Origin: JANRKG01 sp033763635
GTDB taxonomy: Bacteria; Cyanobacteriota; Cyanobacteriia; GCF-001939115
NCBI GenBank assembly: GCA_033763635.1
Contig: JANRKG010000467.1
Location: 1-19,904, forward strand
Direction of reading: 5' to 3'
Length of the DNA stretch: 19,904 nucleotides
Within the stretch, counting starts at the first letter, position 1; the number at the start of each line of letters is the position of its first letter. The notes beneath the pieces were generated by a model that saw only the letters and a list, made by a program, of their open reading frames with translations, did no database searches and had not been told where the DNA came from. This document shows, in pieces, positions 1 to 7,140 of the stretch. Position numbers and translations under genes: made by a program.

Positions 1-930
1 AAAGTTCACAAGCGGCCAATGGTGAGGATGGGAGGAGTTTCCATCTTTACAGGATCTTTGGTGGCCCTGCTTCTAGTCTGGTGGCTGGGAGGGTTTGGCA
101 CCCTTCCGGCTGAAAAATCAGATGAGATCTGGGCCGTCACAGTGGGAGGTTTAGCCTTCTTCATCATTGGGCTGGCAGATGATCTGTTTGGCTTGACGGC
201 AATTTTTCGGCTGATCCTGCATATTCTGGTTGCCAGTGTTTCCTGGCACATGGGGGTGCAGATCGAGTTTCTCACCATTCCTTTTGTGGGTCTGGTGCCT
301 TTACCAGATTTCGTGAGTCTCCCCATCACCGTTCTCTGGTTGGTGGGGATTCCCAATGCCATCAATATGATTGATGGGTTAGATGGGCTGGCGGCGGGGG
401 TTTCTGGAATTGCGGCCCTGGTAATGATGGTTGTGAGTCTGTTCATGCATCAACCAGCGGCAGCCATGATCGCGGCCTGTTTGGGGGGAGGGGCGATCGG
501 CTTCCTCCGCTATAACTTCAATCCAGCCCAAATTTTCATGGGAGACGGGGGCGCTTACTTCATGGGCTACACCCTGGCAAGCGTTGGAGTCATTGGTCTG
601 GTGAAAAGTGTCACGACCGCAGCCGTCATCCTGCCCTATATTATTCTGGCGGTGCCCATTCTAGATATTTCGGCGGTGATTGTCGATCGCCTCCGTCGTG
701 GAAAGTCGCCCTTTGTTGCCGATAAGCGCCACCTGCACCATCGACTCTTACAAGCAGGATTATCTCAGCGGTTAATTGTGCTATTTATCTACTCCCTGAC
801 TTTGTGGGTCGGGAGTTTAGCCCTGGTGTTATCAGGTGTTCCTAAGGCAATCGCTTTTGTGATTGGGGCGACGGTAATCCTGAGCTATACCAGTTGGCAG
901 GTGAAGAAACATGCCCGTGTCCGATCGTAG
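1..930 (+). CDS. WecA/TagO/MraY-family undecaprenyl-phosphate sugar-1-phosphate transferase, 5'-truncated
   Basis: Integral membrane enzyme expected to move a HexNAc-1-phosphate from a UDP-sugar to undecaprenyl phosphate, the first lipid-linked step of cell-surface glycan synthesis. The frame is open from base 1 (KVHKRP before the first Met at 19), so the start lies outside the window; about 309 residues are visible. Family motifs in order, counted from that Met: ADDLFGL (53-59, the paired aspartates), NAINMIDGLDGLA (113-125), FMGDGGAYFMGY (173-184) and DKRHLHHRLL (235-244). The HLHH form of the last motif favours the WecA/TagO branch over MraY. Hydrophobic segments separate the motifs. It ends 12 bases before cinA on the same strand, so the two are probably co-transcribed. 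The exact sugar cannot be told from sequence. Confidence 0.9.
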   Translation, partial: KVHKRPMVRMGGVSIFTGSLVALLLVWWLGGFGTLPAEKSDEIWAVTVGGLAFFIIGLADDLFGLTAIFRLILHILVASVSWHMGVQIEFLTIPFVGLVPLPDFVSLPITVLWLVGIPNAINMIDGLDGLAAGVSGIAALVMMVVSLFMHQPAAAMIAACLGGGAIGFLRYNFNPAQIFMGDGGAYFMGYTLASVGVIGLVKSVTTAAVILPYIILAVPILDISAVIVDRLRRGKSPFVADKRHLHHRLLQAGLSQRLIVLFIYSLTLWVGSLALVLSGVPKAIAFVIGATVILSYTSWQVKKHARVRS

Positions 931-942
931 GAAGGTTTTGCC

Positions 943-2214
943 ATGACCGATCGCGGTGCAGAAGTGATTTGTGTCGGCACAGAGTTACTGCTGGGGGACA
1001 TTCTCAATACCAATGCCCAGTTCTTTGCCCAAGAGTTAGCCCGTCTGGGGATTCCCCACTATTATCAGAGTGTGGTGGGGGATAATGTCGAGCGCTTGAA
1101 ACAGGTGTTGGCGATTGCCTGTGAGCGCTCCCGATTGGTATTGATGACGGGTGGGCTAGGCCCAACCCCAGATGATTTGACAACGGAAACCCTGGCAGAG
1201 TTCTTTGGGGTGCCCCTGGTGGAACACCCGGAAATTCTGGAAGATATTGCCCGCAAGTTCTCTCTACGGGGACGGATAATGACTTCCAGCAACCGGAAGC
1301 AAGCCTTGATTCCTGAGGGAGCAACGATTTTACCCAATGCTTCGGGGACTGCACCGGGAATTATCTGGTCGCCTCGTCCCCAGGTTACGTTTTTAACTTT
1401 TCCGGGGGTGCCCACCGAATTAAAGTTGATGTGGCAAGCAACAGCAGTGCCTTATCTGCAAAGTTTGGGATGGGGGCAGGAAATTATCTTCAGCCGTTCC
1501 TTGAAATTTTGGGGCATTTCCGAGTCAGCCCTGGCGGAAAAGGTCGCTCCCCTCCTGGAATCCCAAAACCCTACCGTAGCTCCCTACGCGAACTACGGGG
1601 AAGTGCGCCTGCGAATTTCGGCCAAAGCTCCCTCGGAGACGGCAGCGCAAGCCCTCATTCAACCCATTGAACAGCAGATTCGAGACCTGGCAGGGCCGGA
1701 TTGCTACGGAGCCGACGAAGAAACCCTGGCGGCGGCGGTTGGTCGATTACTCCAGCAAACAGGGGCTACGGTGAGTGTGGCAGAGTCCTGTACAGGTGGA
1801 GGGCTGGGCCAGATGCTGACAGAAATGGCGGGTAGTTCCGCTTACTTCTGGGGCGGGGTCATCTCCTACGACAATCAGGTCAAGATGAATCTTTTGGGGG
1901 TCGATCGCACCACGCTGGAGCAACAGGGGGCCGTGAGCGCGGCGGTGGCGGAGCAGATGGCAACGGGTGTGCGCGCTCGGCTCGGTACCAGTTGGGGGCT
2001 GAGTATTACAGGCATTGCAGGTCCGGGTGGGGGGACAGAGCAAAAGCCTGTAGGCTTGGTCTATATAGGTTTAGCGGATCCGGATGGCTCTGTCACCAGT
2101 TGTGAGCATCGCTTTGGCCCCATTCGAAGTCGGGAGTGGATTCGCCGTGCGAGTGCCTGTAGCGCGCTGGATCACCTCCGTCGTCGGTTACAAATGCTTG
2201 AGGAAGTCTCTTGA
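943..2214 (+). CDS. cinA: CinA family protein (competence/damage-inducible protein; NMN deamidase-like C-terminal domain)
   Basis: Full-length 423-residue CinA. The N-terminal half is the MoCF/COG1058 domain (VGTELLLGD at 11-19, TGGLGPTPDDLT at 69-80, GTAPGI at 135-140). The C-terminal half is the PncC-type nicotinamide-nucleotide amidohydrolase domain (VAESCTGG at 279-286, GVISYDNQVK at 305-314, GIAGPGGGTEQKPVG at 357-371). In characterised family members this domain deamidates NMN in pyridine-nucleotide salvage, and the N-terminal domain acts on ADP-ribose; function here is by family only. The ATG at 943 has AGGAAGG seven bases upstream, which supports this start. It follows the WecA-like gene by 12 bases. 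Both domains look intact. Confidence 0.95.
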   Translation: MTDRGAEVICVGTELLLGDILNTNAQFFAQELARLGIPHYYQSVVGDNVERLKQVLAIACERSRLVLMTGGLGPTPDDLTTETLAEFFGVPLVEHPEILEDIARKFSLRGRIMTSSNRKQALIPEGATILPNASGTAPGIIWSPRPQVTFLTFPGVPTELKLMWQATAVPYLQSLGWGQEIIFSRSLKFWGISESALAEKVAPLLESQNPTVAPYANYGEVRLRISAKAPSETAAQALIQPIEQQIRDLAGPDCYGADEETLAAAVGRLLQQTGATVSVAESCTGGGLGQMLTEMAGSSAYFWGGVISYDNQVKMNLLGVDRTTLEQQGAVSAAVAEQMATGVRARLGTSWGLSITGIAGPGGGTEQKPVGLVYIGLADPDGSVTSCEHRFGPIRSREWIRRASACSALDHLRRRLQMLEEVS

Positions 2215-2263
2215 TTATTTACGGCGATTGATTATGATCAGAATAGTCAAAGGAATTTTCATT

Positions 2264-2287
2264 CCCCTCTTTAAAGTTTTTGAGGGG
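2264..2287 (+). terminator. Possible weak terminator hairpin after cinA
   Basis: CCCCTC (2264-2269) and GAGGGG (2282-2287) can form a 6-bp GC-rich stem around a 12-base AT-rich loop, 49 bases after the cinA stop. The following bases (TTTGGGTATTCTT) are only moderately T-rich, so this may terminate poorly or be only a 3' stem. Confidence 0.3.
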
Positions 2288-2351
2288 TTTGGGTATTCTT
2301 GAATTAGATGCACTTAAGACCTACAGGCTGCACTAAGGAGCTGTCTGCTTA

Positions 2352-2489
2352 ATGGAATTTATCGAAAAGGTACTGGAAAAACTCCGGGAATGGGCACAGA
2401 AACTGATTGAAGCCCTGCTTGGGCCTGAAGGAGAACCTGAACCCGAACCCATTCCAATTCCAGTCCGCGATCGTGAACGTCGTAGATAG
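2352..2489 (+). CDS. Small charged hypothetical protein (45 aa), amphipathic helix plus Pro-Glu tail
   Basis: An ATG frame of 45 codons ending in TAG. AAGGAG at 2335-2340 lies 11 bases before the ATG, a credible ribosome-binding site. Residues 1-23 read as an amphipathic helix (MEFIEKVLEKLREWAQKLIE, then ALL), with hydrophobic positions spaced 3-4 apart among Glu/Lys/Arg. Residues 26-38 are an alternating Pro/Glu then Pro/Ile tract (EGEPEPEPEPIPI-like), and the tail is basic (RDRERRR). No known domain is recognised. It sits alone between cinA and aroQ on the same strand. The stop codon lies inside a perfect inverted repeat (2482-2504). The ribosome-binding site and the biased, protein-like composition argue for a real gene; function is unknown. 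A membrane-surface or protein-binding role for the helix is inference only. Confidence 0.68.
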   Translation: MEFIEKVLEKLREWAQKLIEALLGPEGEPEPEPIPIPVRDRERRR

Positions 2490-2504
2490 TTGCGAACTAT
2501 CTAC
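2482..2504 (+). repeat. Perfect inverted repeat over the stop codon of the 45-aa gene
   Basis: GTAGATAGTT (2482-2491), loop GCG, AACTATCTAC (2495-2504): a perfect 10-bp stem with a 3-base loop. The TAG stop at 2487-2489 is in the left arm. No T-run follows, so it is not a classical terminator; it could act as a 3' stabilising stem or a DNA-level binding site. Confidence 0.7.
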
Positions 2505-2518
2505 AGAACTATCTACAA
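2495..2518 (+). repeat. 12-bp tandem duplication (right hairpin arm repeated)
   Basis: AACTATCTACAG (2495-2506) is followed directly by AACTATCTACAA (2507-2518), 11 of 12 bases identical. The duplicated unit contains the whole right arm of the adjacent inverted repeat, so the left arm could pair with either copy. Confidence 0.8.
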
Positions 2519-2587
2519 TTGCCAGACTCGGTTGATTCTAAACCTTCAAGAGTCAGTTTTATCCAGTCAGAAAATAGGGTCATCCCG

Positions 2588-2611
2588 GTAAGATTCATAG
2601 TAAGATTCATA
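2588..2611 (+). repeat. Perfect 12-bp tandem duplication upstream of aroQ
   Basis: GTAAGATTCATA occurs twice head to tail (2588-2599, 2600-2611), 30 bases before the aroQ start. It lies where promoter or leader elements would be expected; no function is assigned. Confidence 0.85.
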
Positions 2612-2641
2612 CCTGATGACCTGAACTAATCCCTGAACTGA

Positions 2642-3112
2642 GTGGCTGACTCTTTAAGTATTTCGCCTTTAAGTATTTTGGTAATTCATGGGCCAAACCT
2701 AAATCTCCTGGGGAAAAGAGAACCTGAGATTTATGGTCGGCTCAATTTGAATGATATTAATGAAATGTTGCAGCGAGAAGCTGCCACTCTGGGAATTGGG
2801 TTGGTTGCATTCCAGTCAAATTGCGAAGGTGCCCTGATTGATGCTATCCATGAAGCTCTGAGCGAGCATCAAGGGTTGATAATTAACCCCGGTGCCTACA
2901 CCCATACAAGTGTTGCAATTCGCGATGCGATCACAGGAGTCGGGATTCCAACCGTAGAAGTTCACTTGAGTAATGTCTATCGCCGAGAGTCCTTCCGGCA
3001 TCGCTCTTTTATCGCTCCGGTTGCCATCGGTCAAATTAGTGGCTTTGGGGCTGAGAGCTACCGATTGGGATTGCAAGCTCTAGTGAACTATTTGAGAAAT
3101 CAACAATCTTAG
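2642..3112 (+). CDS. aroQ: 3-dehydroquinate dehydratase, type II
   Basis: Converts 3-dehydroquinate to 3-dehydroshikimate in the shikimate pathway; type II enzymes are small cytosolic proteins that form dodecamers. The 156 residues match the usual length of about 145-150 plus a short extension. Motifs: IHGPNLNLLGKREPEIYG (15-32, with the active-site Arg of GKRE and Tyr of IYG), QSNCEGALIDAIHEA (58-72), INPGAYTHTSVAIRDAI (81-97, with the conserved Asn and His) and VEVHLSNVYRRE (105-116). The start is a GTG with no clear Shine-Dalgarno sequence; a shorter start nearer SILVIHG (residue 11) is possible. The extra N-terminal residues include a 15-bp repeat (SLSIS-PLSIL). The gene stands alone on its strand and faces a minus-strand gene across a hairpin repeat. 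Confidence 0.96.
   Translation: MADSLSISPLSILVIHGPNLNLLGKREPEIYGRLNLNDINEMLQREAATLGIGLVAFQSNCEGALIDAIHEALSEHQGLIINPGAYTHTSVAIRDAITGVGIPTVEVHLSNVYRRESFRHRSFIAPVAIGQISGFGAESYRLGLQALVNYLRNQQS
2652..2681 (+). repeat. In-frame 15-bp imperfect tandem repeat at the aroQ N terminus
   Basis: CTTTAAGTATTTCGC (2652-2666) is followed by CTTTAAGTATTTTGG (2667-2681), 13 of 15 bases identical. In the aroQ frame it gives SLSIS then PLSIL, just before the first conserved strand. Confidence 0.7.
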
Positions 3113-3120
3113 GAGTTCTA

Positions 3121-3235
3121 AGGAGATTTCCAGAAAAGAGCTTACCTGGGAGTTGCCCTTCGACTGCGCTCAGGGCGCGGGTGCTGGCTGAGCGAAGCCG
3201 AAACCAGCAGGTAGCTTGTTTCTCAGAAATCTCCT
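3121..3235. repeat. Nested intergenic hairpin repeat between convergent aroQ and a glycosyltransferase gene
   Basis: Outer arms AGGAGATTTC (3121-3130) and GAAATCTCCT (3226-3235) are perfect complements. Inside them TACCTG (3143-3148) pairs with CAGGTA (3208-3213). The core is an imperfect inverted pair, CTTCGACTGCGCTCAG (3158-3173) against CTGAGCGAAGCCGAA (3188-3202). The whole can fold into a long interrupted hairpin on either strand. The CTTCGACT..GCTCAG core is of a type I know as small dispersed palindromes in cyanobacterial intergenic regions. Its place between convergent genes suggests a bidirectional transcript end, although no T-tract is present. Confidence 0.7.
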
Positions 3236-3366
3236 AAGCAGGCTGATCTCGAATGTCAGGCTTAAAAACGTTGGGATTCTCCCTTCTAGCCTTCAGCCAA
3301 TCTCTTCTAGAGGGGGTGGAAACAATAATCCCTAGCTTTGCTCTCAATCCTGTCCCATGATCCAAG

Positions 3367-4128
3367 TCACCTGTAGTAAAAATCGATATTTCTAAGGGAC
3401 GTAATTCTAATTTTGTTCAGATGGTAATGGTAATCCACTCGATTCAGAAAATTATCCCAAGCAGTGGAATGGGAGCCGATGGAAGCATCAAAGTGCTTTC
3501 TAATCTGTTCAACACTCTGTAACCAGGTCGGTTTTAAGATTTCCAGTCCTGCCTTAGCGGCTGCTAAACCAAGGGCATTCCCCTCTCCCCCATAAATTCC
3601 GTTCAACTCAAAGTAGTCAGCCAGGAAACCCCATTGCCTGAAAAATTCTAGAGTTTTATCACCGTTATTAGACAAAGCGAATAGAGCCTCTCCAATGTAG
3701 CTCACTGCATCAAGGTCAACCTGAAGCTTCGTTGCTAATTTGTAAAAGTAACCTAATCTTTCAGGATTATATTTTTCAGAATGCCCAATAATTTTTTCAA
3801 TATGAACGGCTGCCAGTCCAGGAGTGGGTTCAATTACTTCTGGTAAAGGACCGATAATTCTTGTGTCCGCATCGATTTGAATCGCTGTTTTAAATTGTTG
3901 CAGTGCTTTCTCAAGAACAAAGCGTTTATCGTGATAGCAAAAAACACCTCTTTTTTTAAACTTAAAGGGATAAACATTCTTACAATCCTTGAAGTCATGG
4001 GGGTCATCCGTCCCAACAAAAAGAATCACTCCAGGAGCATAGGTCTCCAGGCTTGCTGCAAGTTCTACCGCTAGGAGGCGATATTTCGGCTTTAAAGCAA
4101 GGGTGCTAAAGCAAAATTCATGACTCAT
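3367..4128 (-). CDS. Putative GT-A fold glycosyltransferase (DxD-type), family unassigned
   Basis: 253 residues; no close family recognised with certainty. The N terminus (FCFSTLALKPKYRLLAVELA) and a central hydrophobic strand ending in a DxD motif (IQIDADTRI, near residues 83-91) resemble nucleotide-sugar-dependent GT-A enzymes of the GT6/GT8 type, where DxD holds the divalent metal and sugar nucleotide. A later GEALFALSNNG segment and GIYGGEGNALGLAAA look like acceptor-side loops. No signal peptide or membrane span is seen. The ATG at 4128 has AGGA about 13 bases upstream. The gene stands alone, converging on aroQ, and its upstream region is a long AT-rich, repeat-filled tract. It could act with the galE/GT cluster downstream, but that is inference. 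Confidence 0.65.
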   Translation of the reverse strand: MSHEFCFSTLALKPKYRLLAVELAASLETYAPGVILFVGTDDPHDFKDCKNVYPFKFKKRGVFCYHDKRFVLEKALQQFKTAIQIDADTRIIGPLPEVIEPTPGLAAVHIEKIIGHSEKYNPERLGYFYKLATKLQVDLDAVSYIGEALFALSNNGDKTLEFFRQWGFLADYFELNGIYGGEGNALGLAAAKAGLEILKPTWLQSVEQIRKHFDASIGSHSTAWDNFLNRVDYHYHLNKIRITSLRNIDFYYR

Positions 4129-4151
4129 GGATGTATTAATGTCCTATTTAC

Positions 4152-4260
4152 ACAAGGCGTTTTATACAAGGTGTTTTACACCAATCTTTTTACACCAATT
4201 GTTTGATATAAATTTTTTACATAGCTTTTTCCCTATAAAAGTTTTTTATAAAAATCTTAC
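4152..4260. repeat. Degenerate 14-bp tandem array, about 7.5 units
   Basis: Units begin at 4152, 4166, 4180, 4194, 4208, 4221, 4235 and 4250 (spacing 14,14,14,14,13,14,15). Examples: ACAAGGCGTTTTAT, ACAAGGTGTTTTAC, ACCAATCTTTTTAC, ACCAATTGTTTGAT, ATAAATTTTTTAC. The consensus is roughly AYMAA followed by a T-run and a terminal TAY. Copies drift from left to right, as in an ageing tandem array. It is upstream of the minus-strand gene starting at 4128. Confidence 0.65.
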
Positions 4261-4358
4261 TCAAACATCTAACTCCTTAAAAATACAGGGTCAGATGTAG
4301 TTACGACACAACCCATTATCCTGCGAATTTTGAAATCCATTCGCTAGCATCTTAACTT

Positions 4359-4390
4359 AATCATTTCCATACAGAATCATTTCCATACAG
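4359..4390. repeat. Perfect 16-bp tandem duplication
   Basis: AATCATTTCCATACAG is present twice head to tail (4359-4374 and 4375-4390), about 105 bases before the plus-strand gene at 4496. Confidence 0.9.
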
Positions 4391-4495
4391 ACGCAGCAAT
4401 CCGGAACACTATCGATGGCTTTCATCCTTTGGGATAGAGGGCAGGGAAATCCGGGGAGCCTACGATCGAACCATTGATTTGAGGATCGATCGCCC

Positions 4496-4714
4496 ATGAA
4501 TTCTAAATATCGCTGGAAAAACGGTGCCCGCCCCAATCGAGATCAGGCTGTCAAGCAAGATCATCTCCTGGATGAGAGCCAGTTTGAGAGTGTTGGAGAC
4601 CAAGAACTTGCTGAGAATTCTGTCCGCAAGCAGTTGGGAGTCCCAGCCCGCACGTTGGGAGATGACCCTGTTCTCTCTTCTAAAGAGGACTTAACCGGAT
4701 TGGAACCATCCTAG
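4496..4714 (+). CDS. Small hydrophilic hypothetical protein (72 aa)
   Basis: 72 residues beginning MNSKYRWKNGARPNRDQAV and rich in charged and amide residues, with no membrane segment, Cys motif or known domain. GAGG at 4481-4484 lies 11 bases before the ATG. Composition is balanced and lacks the low-complexity look of a chance frame, and the gene precedes folC by 54 bases on the same strand. It is probably a soluble, possibly disordered small protein; function unknown. The main doubt is that the frame is short and no motif confirms it. Confidence 0.55.
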   Translation: MNSKYRWKNGARPNRDQAVKQDHLLDESQFESVGDQELAENSVRKQLGVPARTLGDDPVLSSKEDLTGLEPS

Positions 4715-4768
4715 CGGATTCCTCCTGTATCCTAAGTATCTGACCAATATTTAGCAAACCGTCTTTCC

Positions 4769-6085
4769 ATGACCCCTTCTACCCTTGACGCACTCCTGGG
4801 GCAGTATGAGCAGTTTGGCGTTCACCTCGGTCTAGAACGAATTCACCAACTGCTACACGACTTGGGGAATCCCCATCAGCAAGTCCCAATTCTGCACGTT
4901 GCGGGCAGTAATGGAAAGGGGTCCGTCTGTGCCTACCTGTCTTCTGTTTTGAGCCATGCCGGATATCGAGTGGGGCGGTACATCTCTCCCCATTTGGTAA
5001 GTTGGTGCGAACGGATCTGTATTGATGGACAACCCATTGCATCTGAAGTTTTAGAAGGATTACTGCACCAAATTGGTCAGGCGATTCGTCCTGATCGCCC
5101 CTCACCGACCCAGTTTGAAGTCATCACAGCAGCAGCCTGGTTATACTTTGCACAACAACAGGTAGACCTTGCAGTGATCGAGGTGGGTCTGGGAGGACGA
5201 TTAGATGCAACGAATGTGTGCGATCGTCCTCTCGTGACGATTATTACCTCCATCAGCCGCGAACACTGGCAACGGCTCGGCCCCACTCTGGCAGACATTG
5301 CGGGGGAAAAAGCAGGGATTTTGAAGACAGATACTCCAGCGGTGATCGGCCCCTTACCGCCAGAAGCAGAAGCGATCGTACAGTGCAAGATTGCAGAAGT
5401 TGATTGCTCGGCGGTATGGCCTGAGCCTGCCAGCCTGACTGGAGATTGGGAAATTCATCAAGGGCGGCCCCTGCCGATCGTCCAAAGCCAGGACATTTCC
5501 TATCCCCTGGCTTTGGCGGGAGACTTTCAACTGACGAACTCAGCGCTGGCAATCGCCGCAATCAAAGCCCTGCGGCAACAGGGATGGGTCATTTCTGATG
5601 CCGCCATTTTTTCCGGTATGGCAAATACCCAGTGGCCGGGGCGCATTCAGATGACCACCTGGAACGAACATCACCTTTTAATCGATGGTGCCCATAATCC
5701 AGCAGCAGCTCAGGTATTGCGTCAAACCCTGGACAATCCCCTCTGGTGGCAGAAAGGCCAATCTGGTTCTCCTGTGCATTGGGTGATGGGAATGTTATCA
5801 ACCAAAGATCATGGGGATATTTTTCAGGCATTGCTGCGATCGGGTGATTTTTTGTATCTGGTTCCCGTCCCCGGCCATCGTTCTGCCGATCCCACCAAAC
5901 TGGCCTCTCTGGCATGGGAAATCTGCCCCGACCTCAACCACTGCCAAGCTTACCCCGACCTGTGGGCTGGATTAGAAGCTGCGCGACAATCCCATACTGC
6001 GAGGAAGCAAGCACGACCACGACCGATCGTGCTTTGTGGTTCCCTCTACCTCCTTGGCTATTTTTTGGAGAAGCGATCGGCTTAA
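4769..6085 (+). CDS. folC: Bifunctional folylpolyglutamate synthase / dihydrofolate synthase
   Basis: ATP-dependent Mur-ligase-fold enzyme that adds glutamate to dihydropteroate and to reduced folates. At 438 residues it has the usual length. Motifs: P-loop AGSNGKGS (45-52), YISPHL (71-76), IEVGLGGRLDATNV (137-150), REHWQRLGPTLADIAGEKAGI (164-184, carrying the Lys that is carbamylated in this family) and DGAHNPAAA (306-314) in the C-terminal domain. The ATG at 4769 gives the expected distance to the P-loop; no strong Shine-Dalgarno sequence is visible. The TAA stop (6083-6085) overlaps the stop of the convergent GT11-like gene, leaving no room for a terminator. Confidence 0.96.
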   Translation: MTPSTLDALLGQYEQFGVHLGLERIHQLLHDLGNPHQQVPILHVAGSNGKGSVCAYLSSVLSHAGYRVGRYISPHLVSWCERICIDGQPIASEVLEGLLHQIGQAIRPDRPSPTQFEVITAAAWLYFAQQQVDLAVIEVGLGGRLDATNVCDRPLVTIITSISREHWQRLGPTLADIAGEKAGILKTDTPAVIGPLPPEAEAIVQCKIAEVDCSAVWPEPASLTGDWEIHQGRPLPIVQSQDISYPLALAGDFQLTNSALAIAAIKALRQQGWVISDAAIFSGMANTQWPGRIQMTTWNEHHLLIDGAHNPAAAQVLRQTLDNPLWWQKGQSGSPVHWVMGMLSTKDHGDIFQALLRSGDFLYLVPVPGHRSADPTKLASLAWEICPDLNHCQAYPDLWAGLEAARQSHTARKQARPRPIVLCGSLYLLGYFLEKRSA

Positions 6086-7005
6086 TGGGTCCATTCCCAA
6101 AACGTTTTGCTCCAATCCTCGTTGGGATGAAATACTCCTTTCCAGTCATAGAACGGAACAAAATCCTCTAGAACGATCTCTCTCTGGATATCTCGAATCA
6201 TATAGAGGGGTTTTTCGCCATAAAAGGAAGCCCACATCGTAAAGGTACTGGGAGGCCCAACGATATAGTCACACTGGGCGAAACTATAGAGATCTTCAAT
6301 AATTTGACCAATGCCAAAAGTACAATTAAACTCCTGAAACAGTTTTGGTTCATGATTGGTATTTGAACAAATTAAGAACTTTAACCGCCGATTAGGGAAA
6401 AGAGTTTTTACCTTTTTCATGACCTGAATATATTGTTCATCTACGAAGAAATAGCGCCCACCCTGGTGTTCCTGATAATCTCCCTGGCGAATATGAACTC
6501 CTATCACTACATCCGCCTCTTTTCTGACTTCATTCATTAAAGTATTTACAGTACTTTGATGAGACTGAAGGGGTGAAAAATAGGCCCGGATTTGGGAAGC
6601 ATATTTTTGAAGCAAATGAATGTCTTCCATATACCAACCATCCCGCATCAACCATCCCCCAAAGAAGACGACAGGATAGTACTTAATTTTTTCTAAAACC
6701 TCGGAATCTGACAACTGAAAGGGTTTATTTCTTTGAACTTCGAATCTAAAGAAATACTGATTTTCTTCTAGTTTTTTGATGAATTGATAATAACGGAGCC
6801 GCAGTTCTTTAGTTCCTCTGAATGTGCATTTGAGGGGAGGATAACTACATAAAAAATCACGATTACTTCCTTCAAAATAGGAAAAGTACTCATCAAAAGC
6901 AGGATTGAGGATTTGTTGATTATATTCAAGCGCAAAAGCCATAAAGTTTGCGAACAACCATAATCGGTTGCCCAAACGTCCAAACTTTGCTGAAATGATT
7001 AACAT
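6082..7005 (-). CDS. GT11-like glycosyltransferase (alpha-1,2-fucosyltransferase family)
   Basis: 307 residues. The N terminus MLIISAKFGRLGNRLWLFAN has the GxLGN(R/Q)L(W/F) signature of GT11 enzymes. GVHIRQGDY (169-177) is the HxRxGDY motif that binds GDP-fucose in GT11 and related fucosyltransferases. IVGPPSTFTMWASFYG (248-263) matches the C-terminal S-x-F-x-W-A-S block of the family. A TTG frame extends to 7050, but the ATG at 7005 puts the signature at the N terminus as in relatives, so I chose it. The 3' end overlaps the folC stop. It is visibly AT-richer than folC or galE, suggesting a different origin. It follows galE and a family 2 glycosyltransferase on the same strand, with 135 bases between. 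Fucose as donor is inferred from the family. Confidence 0.8.
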   Translation of the reverse strand: MLIISAKFGRLGNRLWLFANFMAFALEYNQQILNPAFDEYFSYFEGSNRDFLCSYPPLKCTFRGTKELRLRYYQFIKKLEENQYFFRFEVQRNKPFQLSDSEVLEKIKYYPVVFFGGWLMRDGWYMEDIHLLQKYASQIRAYFSPLQSHQSTVNTLMNEVRKEADVVIGVHIRQGDYQEHQGGRYFFVDEQYIQVMKKVKTLFPNRRLKFLICSNTNHEPKLFQEFNCTFGIGQIIEDLYSFAQCDYIVGPPSTFTMWASFYGEKPLYMIRDIQREIVLEDFVPFYDWKGVFHPNEDWSKTFWEWTH

Positions 7006-7140
7006 AGAGAAATTAAAATGACAGAACTGTTTTCTAATAAAAACAGCCAATCTAAATTAAGCTTAAATTGAACTGAGACTTAAAAATATAGCAGGAAGAA
7101 ATAATAAGATTGATTGATATTAATCGACTGAGACAAGGAA

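Larger units (their letters stand above)
4129..4495. other. 367-base AT-rich intergenic region with repeats, no gene seen
   Basis: Lies between a minus-strand glycosyltransferase gene and a plus-strand small gene, so it should hold divergent promoters. It contains a degenerate 14-bp tandem array (4152-4260) and a perfect 16-bp tandem duplication (4359-4390). I see no coding frame with a ribosome-binding site, no RNA gene, and no promoter I can place with confidence. Confidence 0.7.

Noticed and set aside
1065..1415. Minus-strand frames of about 116 residues inside cinA
   Set aside because: They are shadows of the conserved CinA coding sequence, rich in Pro/Arg/Ser, with no supporting motif.
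2084..2302. 72-residue frame overlapping the cinA 3' end
   Set aside because: Most of it lies inside cinA in another frame and it has no ribosome-binding site or recognisable motif.
4152..4390. Possible CRISPR array
   Set aside because: Units are 14-16 bases, contiguous and degenerate, with no unique spacers and no cas genes nearby.
7006..7050. TTG-initiated extension of the GT11-like gene
   Set aside because: The family signature begins right after the ATG at 7005; the extra 15 residues are untypical and the TTG lacks a ribosome-binding site.
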